A stretch of DNA of 64,000 nt from CAIKZZ01 sp037443765 (GCA_037443765.1 JBBINS010000001.1:248001-312000), one strand, 5' to 3'. Positions 1-8,109 are shown, counted from the first letter of the stretch. Notes: generated by a model not told the origin, from the sequence alone. Translations and numbers: made by a program.

Positions 1-301
1 CGGTGGTGACGACGCAGCCGAGCTTCCCGGTTTGGCGCGCGTAGCCGTCCGCCGCGTGCGCCGCCACCTGCTCGTGGCGCACGTCGATGATGCGGATGCC
101 CTCGTCGACGCAGCCGTCATAGATGTCGATGATGTGGCCGCCGCAAAGCGTGAAGATCGTGTCGACGCCCTCGTTCTTGAGCGCCTTCGCCACGAGGTGG
201 CCCCCGGAGATGACGCCCGCGTCGCGGGCTTTCCGCTTGAGCGTGTCCTCGGCGGTGGTCGTGGCGGTTGCGGCTGCGGAAGAAGTGGTCGCGGCTGTCA
301 T
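1..301 (-). CDS. Thiamine-diphosphate enzyme, N-terminal part (gene cut by window edge)
   Basis: Only the first 100 codons lie in the window. The ATG read leftward from 301 has a good ribosome site (GGAGGCAAC directly before it). After an Ala/Thr-rich leader of about 25 residues, residues 30-100 look like the start of the Pyr domain of the acetolactate synthase / 2-hydroxyacyl-CoA lyase superfamily: GGHLVAKALKNEGVDTIF, then GGHIIDIYD, then RHEQVAAHAADGYAR, whose Glu is the residue expected to activate the cofactor. The gene upstream is an oxalate/formate-type antiporter, which would suggest oxalyl-CoA decarboxylase, but this N-terminus does not resemble Oxc as I know it. A carboligase or lyase of the family is as far as the visible part allows. 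The two genes probably share transcription, with a hairpin between them. Confidence 0.8.
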   Translation of the reverse strand, partial: MTAATTSSAAATATTTAEDTLKRKARDAGVISGGHLVAKALKNEGVDTIFTLCGGHIIDIYDGCVDEGIRIIDVRHEQVAAHAADGYARQTGKLGCVVTT

Positions 302-357
302 GTTGCCTCCAAGCTCGTCGACAGGGTCGAAAGGGGCGAAGCGGGAACGGATGGGAA

Positions 358-389
358 GGGTCCGGCGCCTGTTTGCGGGCGCCGGACCC
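358..389. terminator. Perfect 12-bp inverted repeat between two genes
   Basis: GGGTCCGGCGCC at 358-369 pairs with 378-389 around an 8-base loop. It lies 10 bases after the end of the antiporter gene and before the TPP-enzyme gene, both leftward. There is no clear run of U on the leftward transcript, so it may be a leaky terminator or an mRNA-stabilising hairpin that lowers expression of the second gene. Confidence 0.55.
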
Positions 390-398
390 CGAACGAGG

Positions 399-1742
399 TC
401 AGGTCGTTGAACTGCGAGCGAGGCCGCCGCCGATGGCGCCCTGCATCGACATGTTGCTGCCGGCGGAGCCGTTGGCGACCTCCGCGCGGGTATCGGCGAA
501 ATGGCGCCGGCGCATCGGCTTGAGGACGAACAGCCCGAGTGCCGCAGCGACCAGGTTGAACGCCACCGCGATCTGAAATACGACGTGCCAGCCCATCGAG
601 GCGGCGATGCCGGCGGCCACCGGCACCAGGGTCGCGCCGGCGCCCTTCGCGGTGTACAGCATCCCGGCGTTGGCGGCCGCGTACTTCGAGCCGAACGTGT
701 CGCCCTGCGTCGCGGGGAACAGGCTGTAAATCTCGCCGAACACGCCGAAGTAGAGCGCCGTCACCAGCACGAACAGCACCGGATTGCTGCCCGACTGGCT
801 GAGCGTGAACAGCGCGATGGCGCCGATCACGAAGGCGATGGCCATCGTGTTCTCGCGACCGATGTGGTCGGACACCCAGCCGAAGAACGGCCGGCCGAAG
901 CCGTCGAAGACGCGGTTGAGCGTGATCGCGAAGGTCAGTGCCGGCATCGCCATGCCAAACAGCTCGACCGGGATCTTCTCGACGTGCAGGTCCTTGGCGA
1001 TCGGCGCCATCGACGCCGCCATCATCAGGCCACCGGAGGCGACCAGCACGAACATCGCGTAGAGGACATAGAAGACCGGCTTACGCAGCACTTCCATCGG
1101 CGCGAAGCTGCGCGCCGCCTGGTTGGGCTTCGGCGCGGCGGCGACGAGCGCCGGCGGCGCGACCAGCAGGCCCCAAGCCATCACGAACACGATCACGCCC
1201 TGCAGCACGCCGAAGTACAGGAACGCCTGCTCGTAGCCGGCGGTGGCGATCATCTTGGAGATCGGTACCACCGTGATCGCGGCGCCGGCGCCGAACCCCG
1301 CTGCTGTCACGCCGGCCGCGAGGCCGCGGCGGCCCGGGAACCACTTGAGCGCATTGCCCACGCAGGTGCCGTACACCGAGCCCGTGCCGATGCCGCCGAT
1401 CGCCGCCGCGACGTACAGCAGCGTCAGGGAGTCCGCCATCGAGTTCATGACCCAGGCGATCCCGACCAGGAACGCGCCGCCGATGACGACGATGCGCGGG
1501 CCGAAGCGGTCGACGAGGTAGCCCTCGACCGGAACGAGCCAGGTCTCGATGAGCACGAAGATCGTGAAGGCGACCTGGATCGCCGCGCGGCCCCAGTGGT
1601 ACTTGGCGTCGATCGGGTTGACGAACAACGTCCAGCCGTACTGGAGATTCGCGACCGCCGCCATGCAGATGACGCCGAGCGTCAGCTGGATCCACGGGTT
1701 CGCGAAAATGGATTTGGTTTGTGTTCCCTGAGTCGAGTTCAT
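399..1742 (-). CDS. MFS transporter, oxalate/formate antiporter (OFA) family
   Basis: A 447-residue membrane carrier with 12 predicted hydrophobic segments. OFA features are visible: the N-terminal NPWIQLTLGVICM segment, the VDRFGPR loop after the second helix and the GRPFFGWVSDHIGRENTM loop in the middle. Family members exchange oxalate for formate or import small carboxylates, so the substrate here is a small organic acid by inference. The last 35 residues form a hydrophilic Ser/Gly-rich tail. The start at 1742 has GAGGAG ten bases upstream. The gene probably forms a unit with the thiamine-diphosphate enzyme downstream and is driven by the promoter at 1956-1984, 214 bases upstream. Confidence 0.88.
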   Translation of the reverse strand: MNSTQGTQTKSIFANPWIQLTLGVICMAAVANLQYGWTLFVNPIDAKYHWGRAAIQVAFTIFVLIETWLVPVEGYLVDRFGPRIVVIGGAFLVGIAWVMNSMADSLTLLYVAAAIGGIGTGSVYGTCVGNALKWFPGRRGLAAGVTAAGFGAGAAITVVPISKMIATAGYEQAFLYFGVLQGVIVFVMAWGLLVAPPALVAAAPKPNQAARSFAPMEVLRKPVFYVLYAMFVLVASGGLMMAASMAPIAKDLHVEKIPVELFGMAMPALTFAITLNRVFDGFGRPFFGWVSDHIGRENTMAIAFVIGAIALFTLSQSGSNPVLFVLVTALYFGVFGEIYSLFPATQGDTFGSKYAAANAGMLYTAKGAGATLVPVAAGIAASMGWHVVFQIAVAFNLVAAALGLFVLKPMRRRHFADTRAEVANGSAGSNMSMQGAIGGGLARSSTT

Positions 1743-1955
1743 CGATGCGTCTCCTCAGTCCGGTTGCGCCAGAGTGTGTTTGACCGCCAGCGCGCGCCGC
1801 TTCCAGAAGCAGGGAGTGCGTGCGTGGTGGTTGTCGTTTTCAGGCGCCGCGGCGGACGCGAGCCAGACACGGTCTGATGACCTGTCTGCCTGTCGATCGC
1901 CCGGTACCCCCCAAAATCGCGTCGTCAGCATGCCGTTTAGTTATAAGTCGAAACG

Positions 1956-1984
1956 ACCATATGTGATATATCTGGACGTGTCAA
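1956..1984 (-). promoter_or_regulatory. Sigma-70-type promoter for the antiporter gene with an internal palindrome
   Basis: Read leftward, TTGACA (1984-1979), a 17-base spacer and TATGGT (1961-1956) make a strong -35 and a fair -10 box. The spacer contains the 8-bp palindrome GATATATC (1965-1972), so a protein bound there would block RNA polymerase. The neighbouring GntR-FCD protein is the natural candidate repressor. Confidence 0.55.
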
Positions 1985-2136
1985 ACGAGCTCGATGGATG
2001 CGAGACTCTGCCTCGACGCTGAGGATGTAGAAGGTCGAATTGGCCCGATTTTTGCGGCCATTCAGCGGGCGCACGAGATGCACAGCCAGACGCGCCGAGC
2101 CATGAGAACGTGGCGATCACCGTTATATTGAGCACG

Positions 2137-2174
2137 TGATATATCATTGCGTTTTTTGCGGCGCACAATAAAAT
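2137..2174 (+). promoter_or_regulatory. Second palindrome TGATATATCA next to a possible rightward promoter
   Basis: TGATATATCA at 2137-2146 is a perfect 10-bp palindrome sharing GTGATATATC with the site at 1963-1972. Immediately to its right, TTGCGT (2147-2152), 16 bases and TAAAAT (2169-2174) form a weak rightward promoter that would serve the small ORF at 2211 and the GntR gene. This arrangement suits autoregulation by the GntR protein. Confidence 0.4.
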
Positions 2175-2210
2175 GGCATCCTCTGTGATGAACATCCGAG
2201 TGGTGCCGAG

Positions 2211-2429
2211 ATGTCCGTATTCGTGCTCGCTTTCGTGGCCGTCGCCGTGGCGTCGTTCGTCGGTACGCTCGTGGCGCTCATCGTCGCGGGGATCCCGCTC
2301 GACGTGTTGGCGCGCGCCGCGCGCGGCGGTCGCTACGCAGGCCTCGCCGCGGGCGACCGGACCTCGCCGGTCGGGCCGTCCGCCGGCCACCTGGTTACTG
2401 CCTTCGCGTCATGGGGCGCTGCGGCGTGA
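2211..2429 (+). CDS. Possible small membrane protein, 72 aa
   Basis: The first 30 residues are strongly hydrophobic (MSVFVLAFVAVAVASFVG onward) and would form one membrane helix. The rest is Ala/Gly/Arg-rich and low in complexity. The ribosome site is poor (GTGCCGAG). It lies downstream of the possible rightward promoter and about 110 bases before the GntR gene, so it could be a leader gene of the regulator transcript. I do not recognise a family, and it may be a chance ORF in GC-rich DNA. Confidence 0.3.
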   Translation: MSVFVLAFVAVAVASFVGTLVALIVAGIPLDVLARAARGGRYAGLAAGDRTSPVGPSAGHLVTAFASWGAAA

Positions 2430-2537
2430 CGATGCGCCGGCACGGAGTGGGCGCCGGCGTGCGGTAGAGTTGGCTGCGTCGCGCACGCGCGACGCCTTCC
2501 TTATAAATAACGGCAAAGATCGTATCGGGGAGGTCGG

Positions 2538-3257
2538 ATGAGCGCGACGAGTGCGTTCCTTCGGGAAGGTGATGCGGCGGCGCCGCTGGCGCTGACGCCG
2601 CTCAACTCGACGAGCCTGCGGGATCAGGCCTACGCGTTGCTCAAGGACGCGATCGCGACGATGGACATCTACAGCCAGCGCCAGGCGCTGAGGATCGATG
2701 AGCGGCAATTGACGGCTGCGCTCGGCGTCAGCCGCACGCCGGTCCGCGAGGCGCTGTCGATCCTCGAGCAGGAAGGCTTCGTCCGGACGGTTCCGCGCCG
2801 CGGGATCTTCATCGTCCGTAAGTCGAAGCGCGAGATCATCGAGATGATCCAGATGTGGGCCGCGCTCGAGAGCATGTCGGCGCGCCTCGCGACGCTGCAC
2901 GCCTCCGATGCCGACATCGCGAAGCTTCGTCACCTGTTCGACGAATTCGAGAACTCGCCGCCGGCCGAGCACATCGGCGAGTATTCGGACGCGAACATCG
3001 CGTTCCACCAGATGATCATCAAGCTCGGCGGATCCGAATTGATTGCCGACGCGACCGAGAACCTGTTCATCCACGTGCGCGCGATCCGCAAAGCGACCAT
3101 CGGGCAGGACGACCGCGCGGCGCGCTCCATCGTCGACCATCTGAAGATCATCGAGGCGCTCGAGCGGCGCGACACCGACGGGGCCGAGCGGCTGACGCGG
3201 CAGCACACGCTCGATCTCGCGGCGCACGTCGAGCGCCACTGCGACTTCCTCGACTAG
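2538..3257 (+). CDS. GntR-family transcriptional regulator, FCD (FadR) subfamily
   Basis: 239 residues. A winged-helix DNA-binding domain occupies about residues 20-95, with helix-turn-helix LTAALGVSRTPVREALSILE and wing RTVPRRGIFI. An all-helical FCD ligand domain follows (about 105-230). Its conserved His residues in HLKIIEAL and RQHTLDLAAHVERH are the type that bind a metal and a carboxylate effector in this family. The start has a very good ribosome site (GGGGAGG). Position and subfamily suggest that it controls the antiporter/thiamine-diphosphate-enzyme unit in response to a small organic acid, through the GATATATC palindromes upstream. Regulator, target and effector are inferred from context only. 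Confidence 0.88.
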   Translation: MSATSAFLREGDAAAPLALTPLNSTSLRDQAYALLKDAIATMDIYSQRQALRIDERQLTAALGVSRTPVREALSILEQEGFVRTVPRRGIFIVRKSKREIIEMIQMWAALESMSARLATLHASDADIAKLRHLFDEFENSPPAEHIGEYSDANIAFHQMIIKLGGSELIADATENLFIHVRAIRKATIGQDDRAARSIVDHLKIIEALERRDTDGAERLTRQHTLDLAAHVERHCDFLD

Positions 3258-3285
3258 CGAAGACGCGCGGCGGTACGCGCGCGCC

Positions 3286-4314
3286 TCAGGCGTCCCGGGC
3301 GCCGCCCGGCGGGCGATGGGCTCGCCCGCGGCCGCCGCGACGCGATGCCGGGCGCACGGCGCGTCCGCCGCCGGGCTCCGCGCGTGCACGCGGCAGTTCG
3401 AACTGAACCAGACGCTCGATCAGCGGCGCGCCCTCCCGCAGCAGGAACTCCTTGAACGCCGTCGCCGCCGGCGGCAGGCGCTTGGTGCGATTGTGCACGA
3501 GGTACCAGTTCAGCATCGCCGGGAAGCCCTGCACGTCGAGAACGACGAGGTTGCCCGCGCGCAAATCGAGCCCGATCGTGTGCGCCGACAGAAATGCGAT
3601 GCCCATGCCGGCGATCACCGCCTGCTTGATCGTCTCGGTGCTGTGGATCTCCATCGTGATGTTGAGGCGCCCGAGCTGGCGTCCGAAGACCTCGCGCATC
3701 GAGTTCCAGGTGTCCGAGCCCCGCTCGCGCTGCACGAAACGTTCGCGATTCAGCGCCGAACGCGGGATATCCGGCACCCCGGCGAGCGGGTGGTCCGGCG
3801 GCGCCACGATGACATATGGGTGCGGCGCGAACGGCAGCGCGATCGTGTCGCGGTCGCTCGGCGGCCGCACCATGACCGCGAGGTCGGTCAGGTTGTCGGC
3901 CAGCTCCCGCAGAAGGCTCTCGCGGTTGTGCACCGCGAGCTGCAGGGTGATGCCGGGATGGCGCGCAGCGAACGCCGCGAGGACGCGAGGAAAGAAGTAA
4001 TCGCCGGCGCTGATGACGGACACCTTGAGGCGCCCGCCCGTCACGCCCTTGAGCCCCGCCACGGCGTCGGCGGCGTCCTTCATGCGCTGAGTGATTGCTC
4101 TGGCGCAGTGCAGCATCTCCTCGCCGGCCGGGGTCAGGAAGGTCTTGCGCCCGACGCGCTCGAGCAGTGGCAGCCCGACCGTCGCGGCGAGCTCCTTGAC
4201 CTGGGTCGACACCGCCGGTTGGGAGAGGTGCAACTCCTCGGCGGCGCGCGAGAAATTCATGTGGCGCGCGACGGCCTCGAAGATGCGCAGCTGGCGCAGC
4301 GTGGCGTGCTTCAT
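3286..4314 (-). CDS. LysR-family regulator, CbbR-like
   Basis: 342 residues. The N-terminal helix-turn-helix (about 1-60: LRQLRIFEAVARHMNFSRAA, LHLSQPAVSTQVKELA) and the LysR substrate domain (about 92-300) are clear, with the wording typical of the RuBisCO regulator CbbR (HLSQPAVSTQVKEL, GLPLLERVGRK). The last 40 residues are an Arg/Gly-rich extension absent from most family members. It is divergent from the small gene at 4467 and the glyoxylate/hydroxypyruvate operon behind it, and probably regulates them. No RuBisCO genes are in the window, so a metabolite of glycolate/glycerate metabolism is a more likely effector than Calvin-cycle control. The gene converges with the GntR gene, 28 bases apart. 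Confidence 0.88.
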   Translation of the reverse strand: MKHATLRQLRIFEAVARHMNFSRAAEELHLSQPAVSTQVKELAATVGLPLLERVGRKTFLTPAGEEMLHCARAITQRMKDAADAVAGLKGVTGGRLKVSVISAGDYFFPRVLAAFAARHPGITLQLAVHNRESLLRELADNLTDLAVMVRPPSDRDTIALPFAPHPYVIVAPPDHPLAGVPDIPRSALNRERFVQRERGSDTWNSMREVFGRQLGRLNITMEIHSTETIKQAVIAGMGIAFLSAHTIGLDLRAGNLVVLDVQGFPAMLNWYLVHNRTKRLPPAATAFKEFLLREGAPLIERLVQFELPRARAEPGGGRAVRPASRRGGRGRAHRPPGGARDA

Positions 4315-4353
4315 CGGGGCAGCATACCCGCCGGCGATGTATTCTGAAAACTG

Positions 4354-4379
4354 TATAGTCGTGATAGAAAATTGCGACT
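4354..4379. promoter_or_regulatory. Inverted repeat in the LysR / operon divergent region
   Basis: AGTCG (4357-4361) and CGACT (4375-4379) are inverted around 13 AT-rich bases, within a short island whose composition differs from the surroundings. LysR regulators usually bind such imperfect dyads (T-N11-A type) between themselves and the divergent target. This is a candidate only. Confidence 0.35.
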
Positions 4380-4466
4380 TTCCTTCTGTTCACCGCCGAC
4401 CCTACCCTGTGACCGTCCAAGCCCATCCCGAACGAGCGGCGGACCCGGTTCAGCGAGGAGTCAGCC

Positions 4467-4748
4467 ATGTCGATCGCGTACAGCCCGGCGAAAGCGGAAG
4501 ACCCTGCGAGCGAGGCGCTGGTCGCCGAATTGCAGGCCTACAACAGCGCCTTCCTCGAGCTCGAGCTGCCTTGGCAGTGGGACGTGGAGACCTTCCGGCG
4601 CCTCAGGTCAATGGCGGCAGAAACGGATTGCGTGACGGCCTACGTGGAGCGTAATCAAGCGCACTTGCTGCGGGTCTACGAGAAATCGTTCCTGCGGGAC
4701 CTGATTCTGTCGACCAAGGCGCGTCATCACGGCCAGTCGGCCGCCTGA
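4467..4748 (+). CDS. Small conserved-looking protein of unknown function, 93 aa
   Basis: The ATG follows a good ribosome site (GAGGAG, 9 bases upstream). The protein is acidic and helical in look, with no membrane segment or signal peptide and no motif I know (AELQAYNSAFLELELPWQWD, then RVYEKSFLRDLILSTK). Composition is normal for a soluble protein, unlike the low-complexity shadows around it. It is the first gene rightward from the CbbR-like regulator, 157 bases before the ketopantoate-reductase-type gene, and may be cotranscribed with it. Confidence 0.65.
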   Translation: MSIAYSPAKAEDPASEALVAELQAYNSAFLELELPWQWDVETFRRLRSMAAETDCVTAYVERNQAHLLRVYEKSFLRDLILSTKARHHGQSAA

Positions 4749-4905
4749 CGACGGGCGGCCGGCGGTCCGCAAGAGCACTCGCCGCCTGGTTGGACGGTGG
4801 CCCGCAAGCCCGCGGCGGTCGCTGGGCTGCCGGATGCGGGCCGCCCCGCGCAGCACAACGCCGCGCCCAAAAAGCAGCTGCGGCCGGGCCTGAGGACATT
4901 AAGTA

Positions 4906-5925
4906 ATGAAAATCGCGGTGATCGGGGCAGGCGCGATCGGCGCCTACGTCGGCGTCCGGCTCGCGCTCGCGGGCGAGGACGTCACCTTCATGGTGCGCGG
5001 CGCGAACCTCGAAGCGCTGCGATCGCGCGGCGCGCGGCTCGTGCTGCCCGACGGCGCGGAGCAGGTCGCGGCCAACGTCCACGCCAGCAACGACTACGCC
5101 GCCATCGGTCCGCAGGACCTCGTGATCCTCGCCGTGAAGGCGCATCAGCTCGAAGCCGTCGCGCGCGACGTCCCGCGCCTGTTCGGACCGGCCACCGTCG
5201 TCGTGCCGATGCAGAACGGCATCCCGTACTGGTACTTCCACAAGTACGACGGCCCGCACGCCGGCCGCCACGTCGACGCCGTCGATCCGCACGGCCTGAT
5301 CAGCGAGCACATCCCGGCCGAGCGCGTTGTCGGCTGCGTCGTCTACCCCGCGACCGAGCTGATGGCGCCAGGCGTCGTCAAGCTGATCGAGGGCGACCGC
5401 TTTCCGGTCGGCGAGCCGGATGGCTCGCGCAGCGAGCGCGTCGTCCGCATCTCCGAGTGCTTCGGTCGCGCGGGATTCAAGGCGCCGGTCCTCGACGACA
5501 TCCGCGGCGAGATCTGGCTCAAGTTGTGGGGCAACCTGACGTTCAACCCGGTGAGCGCGCTCACCCGGGCGACCCTGGTCGACATCTGCGAGGACGCCGG
5601 CACGCGCCAGCTCGCGGTCGAGATGATGACGGAGGCGCAGGACGTCGCGCGCGCCTTCGGCGTCACGATGCGGGTGCCGCTCGAGAAGCGCATCGCGGGA
5701 GCTGCCAAGGTGGGCCGCCACAAGACATCGATGCTGCAGGACGTCGAGGCAGGGCGTACTCTCGAGATCGACGCGCTGCTCGGCGCGGTCGTCGAGCTGG
5801 CGCGGCTGTCGAACACGCCGACGCCGCATCTCGACGCCGTCTACGCGCTCACGCGACTGATGGCCAACGTCGCCGAGGCGGAGCGCGGGGGCGGTCCGGT
5901 GGTATTGCGGGCCGCGGGCGGCTGA
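4906..5925 (+). CDS. 2-dehydropantoate 2-reductase family (ApbA/PanE-type) oxidoreductase
   Basis: 339 residues. An N-terminal Rossmann fold with GAGAIGAYVGVRLALAG binds NADPH; the C-terminal helical ApbA domain starts near residue 190, with the family LWGNLTFNPVSALTRAT segment. Family members reduce 2-dehydropantoate to pantoate, but many paralogues in catabolic operons reduce other 2-keto or aldehyde substrates. Here the gene is 42 bases upstream of a serine-glyoxylate-type aminotransferase and a hydroxypyruvate reductase, so a role in C2/C3 acid metabolism, for example tartronate-semialdehyde or a related keto acid, is as likely as pantothenate synthesis. Start ATG at 4906; ribosome site weak. 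Confidence 0.85.
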   Translation: MKIAVIGAGAIGAYVGVRLALAGEDVTFMVRGANLEALRSRGARLVLPDGAEQVAANVHASNDYAAIGPQDLVILAVKAHQLEAVARDVPRLFGPATVVVPMQNGIPYWYFHKYDGPHAGRHVDAVDPHGLISEHIPAERVVGCVVYPATELMAPGVVKLIEGDRFPVGEPDGSRSERVVRISECFGRAGFKAPVLDDIRGEIWLKLWGNLTFNPVSALTRATLVDICEDAGTRQLAVEMMTEAQDVARAFGVTMRVPLEKRIAGAAKVGRHKTSMLQDVEAGRTLEIDALLGAVVELARLSNTPTPHLDAVYALTRLMANVAEAERGGGPVVLRAAGG

Positions 5926-5967
5926 CGCCGGCGCGGACCATTCCAAGATTCAATCACTGAGGCAAGC

Positions 5968-7158
5968 ATGGCTGGCAGAAACTTCCTGTTCGTACCTGGC
6001 CCGTCCAACGTCCCCGACCGCGTCCTGCGGGCGATGACCGTTGCGATGGAAGACCACCGCTCGGCGCGATTCCCCGAGCTGTCGCTGGCTTGCCTCAAGG
6101 GACTGCAGCGCCTGTTCCGCACCGAAAACGGCACGCCGATGATCTTTCCGTCGTCCGGCACTGGCTGCTGGGAGGCGGCGCTGACCAACTGCCTGAACCC
6201 GGGCGACAAGGTGCTCGCCGCTCGCTTCGGCCAGTTCAGCCACCTGTGGATCGAGATGTGCACTCGGCTCGGCTTCGAGGTCGAGGTGCTCGAGGAGGAG
6301 TGGGGCACAGGGGCCTCGCCCAAGCGCTATCGCGCGGCGCTCGCCGCGGACCGCGGCCACCGCATCAAGGCCGTGCTCGTCTGCCAGAACGAGACCGCGA
6401 CCGGCGTCACCAGCGACGTCGCCTCGATCCGCGCCGCGATCGACGAAACAAGGCATCCGGCGCTGCTGTTCGTCGACTCCGTCAGTGCGCTCGCCAGCAT
6501 CGACTTCCGGATGGACGAGTGGGGCGTCGATGTCTGCGTCAGCGGCTCGCAGAAGGGACTGATGCTGCCGGCGGGCCTTGGCATCACCTGCGTCAGCGTG
6601 CGCGCCATGGAGGCGGCGAAGACTGCGACGAGCCGGCGCTGCTATTTCGACTACGCCGACATGGCGCAGGCGGCGCGCACCGGCTATTTTCCGTACACGC
6701 CGTCAATCCCGCTGCTCTACGGCCTGCGGGAATCGCTCGCGATGCTGTTCGAGGAGGGCCTCGAGCAGGTGTTCGCGCGCCACACGTTCCTCGCCAACGG
6801 CGTGCGCGCGGCGGTCCTGCAGGGCTGGCGGCTCGAGCTGTGCGCTCGTGAGCCGGGGTGGTACTCCGACACGGTGTCCGCGGTAATGCTGCCCGCGGGC
6901 TTCGATGGCGCAAAGATCATCGCGCACGCGTTCCGTCGCTACAACCTCGCGCTCGGCGCCGGACTGTCGAAGGTCGCCGGCCGGCTGTTCCGGATCGGGC
7001 ACCTCGGCGACCTCAACGAGCTCATGCTCATGGGGGCGATCGCCGGGGCGGAGATGGCGATGCTCGATGCCGGCGTCAAGGTCGAGCCGGGCAGCGGCGT
7101 CGGCGCCGCCGGGACCTATTGGCGCAACCACACGGCGCCGGCGGGGCTGAAGGCATGA
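5968..7158 (+). CDS. Serine-glyoxylate / alanine-glyoxylate aminotransferase family protein
   Basis: 396 residues, the usual size for this class-V PLP aminotransferase. It opens with FLFVPGPSNVPDRVL, as in SgaA proteins. SSGTGCWEAAL near residue 62 is the phosphate-binding turn, VDSVSAL at about 169 gives the PLP-nitrogen Asp, and the Schiff-base Lys is Lys196 in SGSQKGLMLP. The C-terminal RIGHLGDLNE is also typical. The family converts glyoxylate plus serine to glycine plus hydroxypyruvate (serine cycle, photorespiration-like salvage). The next gene reduces hydroxypyruvate and overlaps its stop (ATGA), which supports serine as the amino donor. A good AGGCAAGC-type site precedes the ATG. Confidence 0.88.
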   Translation: MAGRNFLFVPGPSNVPDRVLRAMTVAMEDHRSARFPELSLACLKGLQRLFRTENGTPMIFPSSGTGCWEAALTNCLNPGDKVLAARFGQFSHLWIEMCTRLGFEVEVLEEEWGTGASPKRYRAALAADRGHRIKAVLVCQNETATGVTSDVASIRAAIDETRHPALLFVDSVSALASIDFRMDEWGVDVCVSGSQKGLMLPAGLGITCVSVRAMEAAKTATSRRCYFDYADMAQAARTGYFPYTPSIPLLYGLRESLAMLFEEGLEQVFARHTFLANGVRAAVLQGWRLELCAREPGWYSDTVSAVMLPAGFDGAKIIAHAFRRYNLALGAGLSKVAGRLFRIGHLGDLNELMLMGAIAGAEMAMLDAGVKVEPGSGVGAAGTYWRNHTAPAGLKA

Positions 7159-8105
7159 CGGAGCGCATCGTCTTCCTCGACCGCGCCTCGCTGCCGGTGC
7201 GGTTCACGCGGCCGCGTTGCACGGGAACTTACACCGAGCATGCCGAGACCGGCGTCGACCAGCTCGTCGAGCGCCTCGCCGGGGCGTCGGTCGCGATCAC
7301 GAACAAGGTGCCGCTGCGCGGCCCGACGCTCGCGCGCCTGCCCGGCCTCAAGCTGATCGCGGTCGCCGCCACCGGCTATGACTGCGTCGACGTCGCGTAC
7401 TGCCGCGAGCACGGCATCGTAATCAGCAACATCCGGCAGTACGCGGTGCACACGGTGCCCGAGCACGTGTTCGCGCTCGTGCTCGCGCTCCGACGCAACC
7501 TCGTCGGCTATCGCACCGCGGTTGCCGCCGGCAAGTGGCAGAGGGCGGGACAGTTCTGCGTGTTCGACGGCGAGATCCGCGACCTGCACGGCTCGGTGCT
7601 CGGCATCGTCGGCCACGGCTCGATCGGCGGCGCCGTCGCGGCGATCGGTACGGCGTTCGGCATGAAGGTGCTGTATTCGACCGATCCCGAGCACCCGACC
7701 GTCGACGCGCAGCACCGCCCGCTCGCCGAACTCATTGCCACTGCCGACGTCCTGACACTACACTGTCCGCTGACCGCCGAGACCCGCGGCCTGATCGGCG
7801 AGAAGGAGCTGCGTTCGATGAAGCGCGGCGCGATGCTGATCAATACCGCCCGCGGCGGGCTGGTTGACGAGGCCGCCCTCAGGCGCGCGCTGACGGAAGG
7901 CTGGATCGGCGGCGCCGGCTTCGACGTGCTGACCGGCGAGCCGCCGCGCGACGGTAACGTGCTGCTCGGACTCGACCTGCCGAACTTCATCCTGACGCCG
8001 CACGTCGCGTGGGCGTCGATCGAGGCGATGGAAGGTCTGGCCGATCAGTTGACGGGCAACATCGACGCGTGGGCGGACGGCACGCCGCGCAACGTCGTCG
8101 TTTGA
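7155..8105 (+). CDS. Hydroxypyruvate/glyoxylate reductase (D-2-hydroxyacid dehydrogenase)
   Basis: 316 residues starting at the ATG that overlaps the aminotransferase stop as ATGA. NAD-binding domain with GIVGHGSIGGAVAAIGTAFG around residue 150; catalytic Arg in INTARGGLVDE near 235, Glu in FDVLTGEPP near 260 and His in LTPHVAW near 282 form the family triad. Together with the preceding aminotransferase it gives glyoxylate + serine to hydroxypyruvate to D-glycerate, feeding lower glycolysis. The same enzymes reduce glyoxylate to glycolate. It is the last gene of the rightward operon, and a hairpin follows at 8110-8136. Confidence 0.88.
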   Translation: MTERIVFLDRASLPVRFTRPRCTGTYTEHAETGVDQLVERLAGASVAITNKVPLRGPTLARLPGLKLIAVAATGYDCVDVAYCREHGIVISNIRQYAVHTVPEHVFALVLALRRNLVGYRTAVAAGKWQRAGQFCVFDGEIRDLHGSVLGIVGHGSIGGAVAAIGTAFGMKVLYSTDPEHPTVDAQHRPLAELIATADVLTLHCPLTAETRGLIGEKELRSMKRGAMLINTARGGLVDEAALRRALTEGWIGGAGFDVLTGEPPRDGNVLLGLDLPNFILTPHVAWASIEAMEGLADQLTGNIDAWADGTPRNVVV

Positions 8106-8109
8106 ACCT

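Larger units (their letters stand above)
1743..2210. other. Divergent control region, 468 bases without a convincing gene
   Basis: This is the most AT-rich stretch of the left end. It separates the leftward antiporter gene from the rightward small ORF and GntR gene. It holds a leftward promoter, a possible rightward promoter, and two copies of the palindrome GATATATC, described separately. I see no protein-coding signal on either strand. Confidence 0.7.

Noticed and set aside
1..301. Oxalyl-CoA decarboxylase, suggested by the neighbouring antiporter
   Set aside because: The N-terminal wording differs from Oxc as I know it and only 100 codons are visible, so the narrower name is not supported.
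3254..4468. A 404-codon minus-strand frame over the LysR gene
   Set aside because: It is the LysR region in a shifted frame; the real LysR frame has a full helix-turn-helix and substrate domain.
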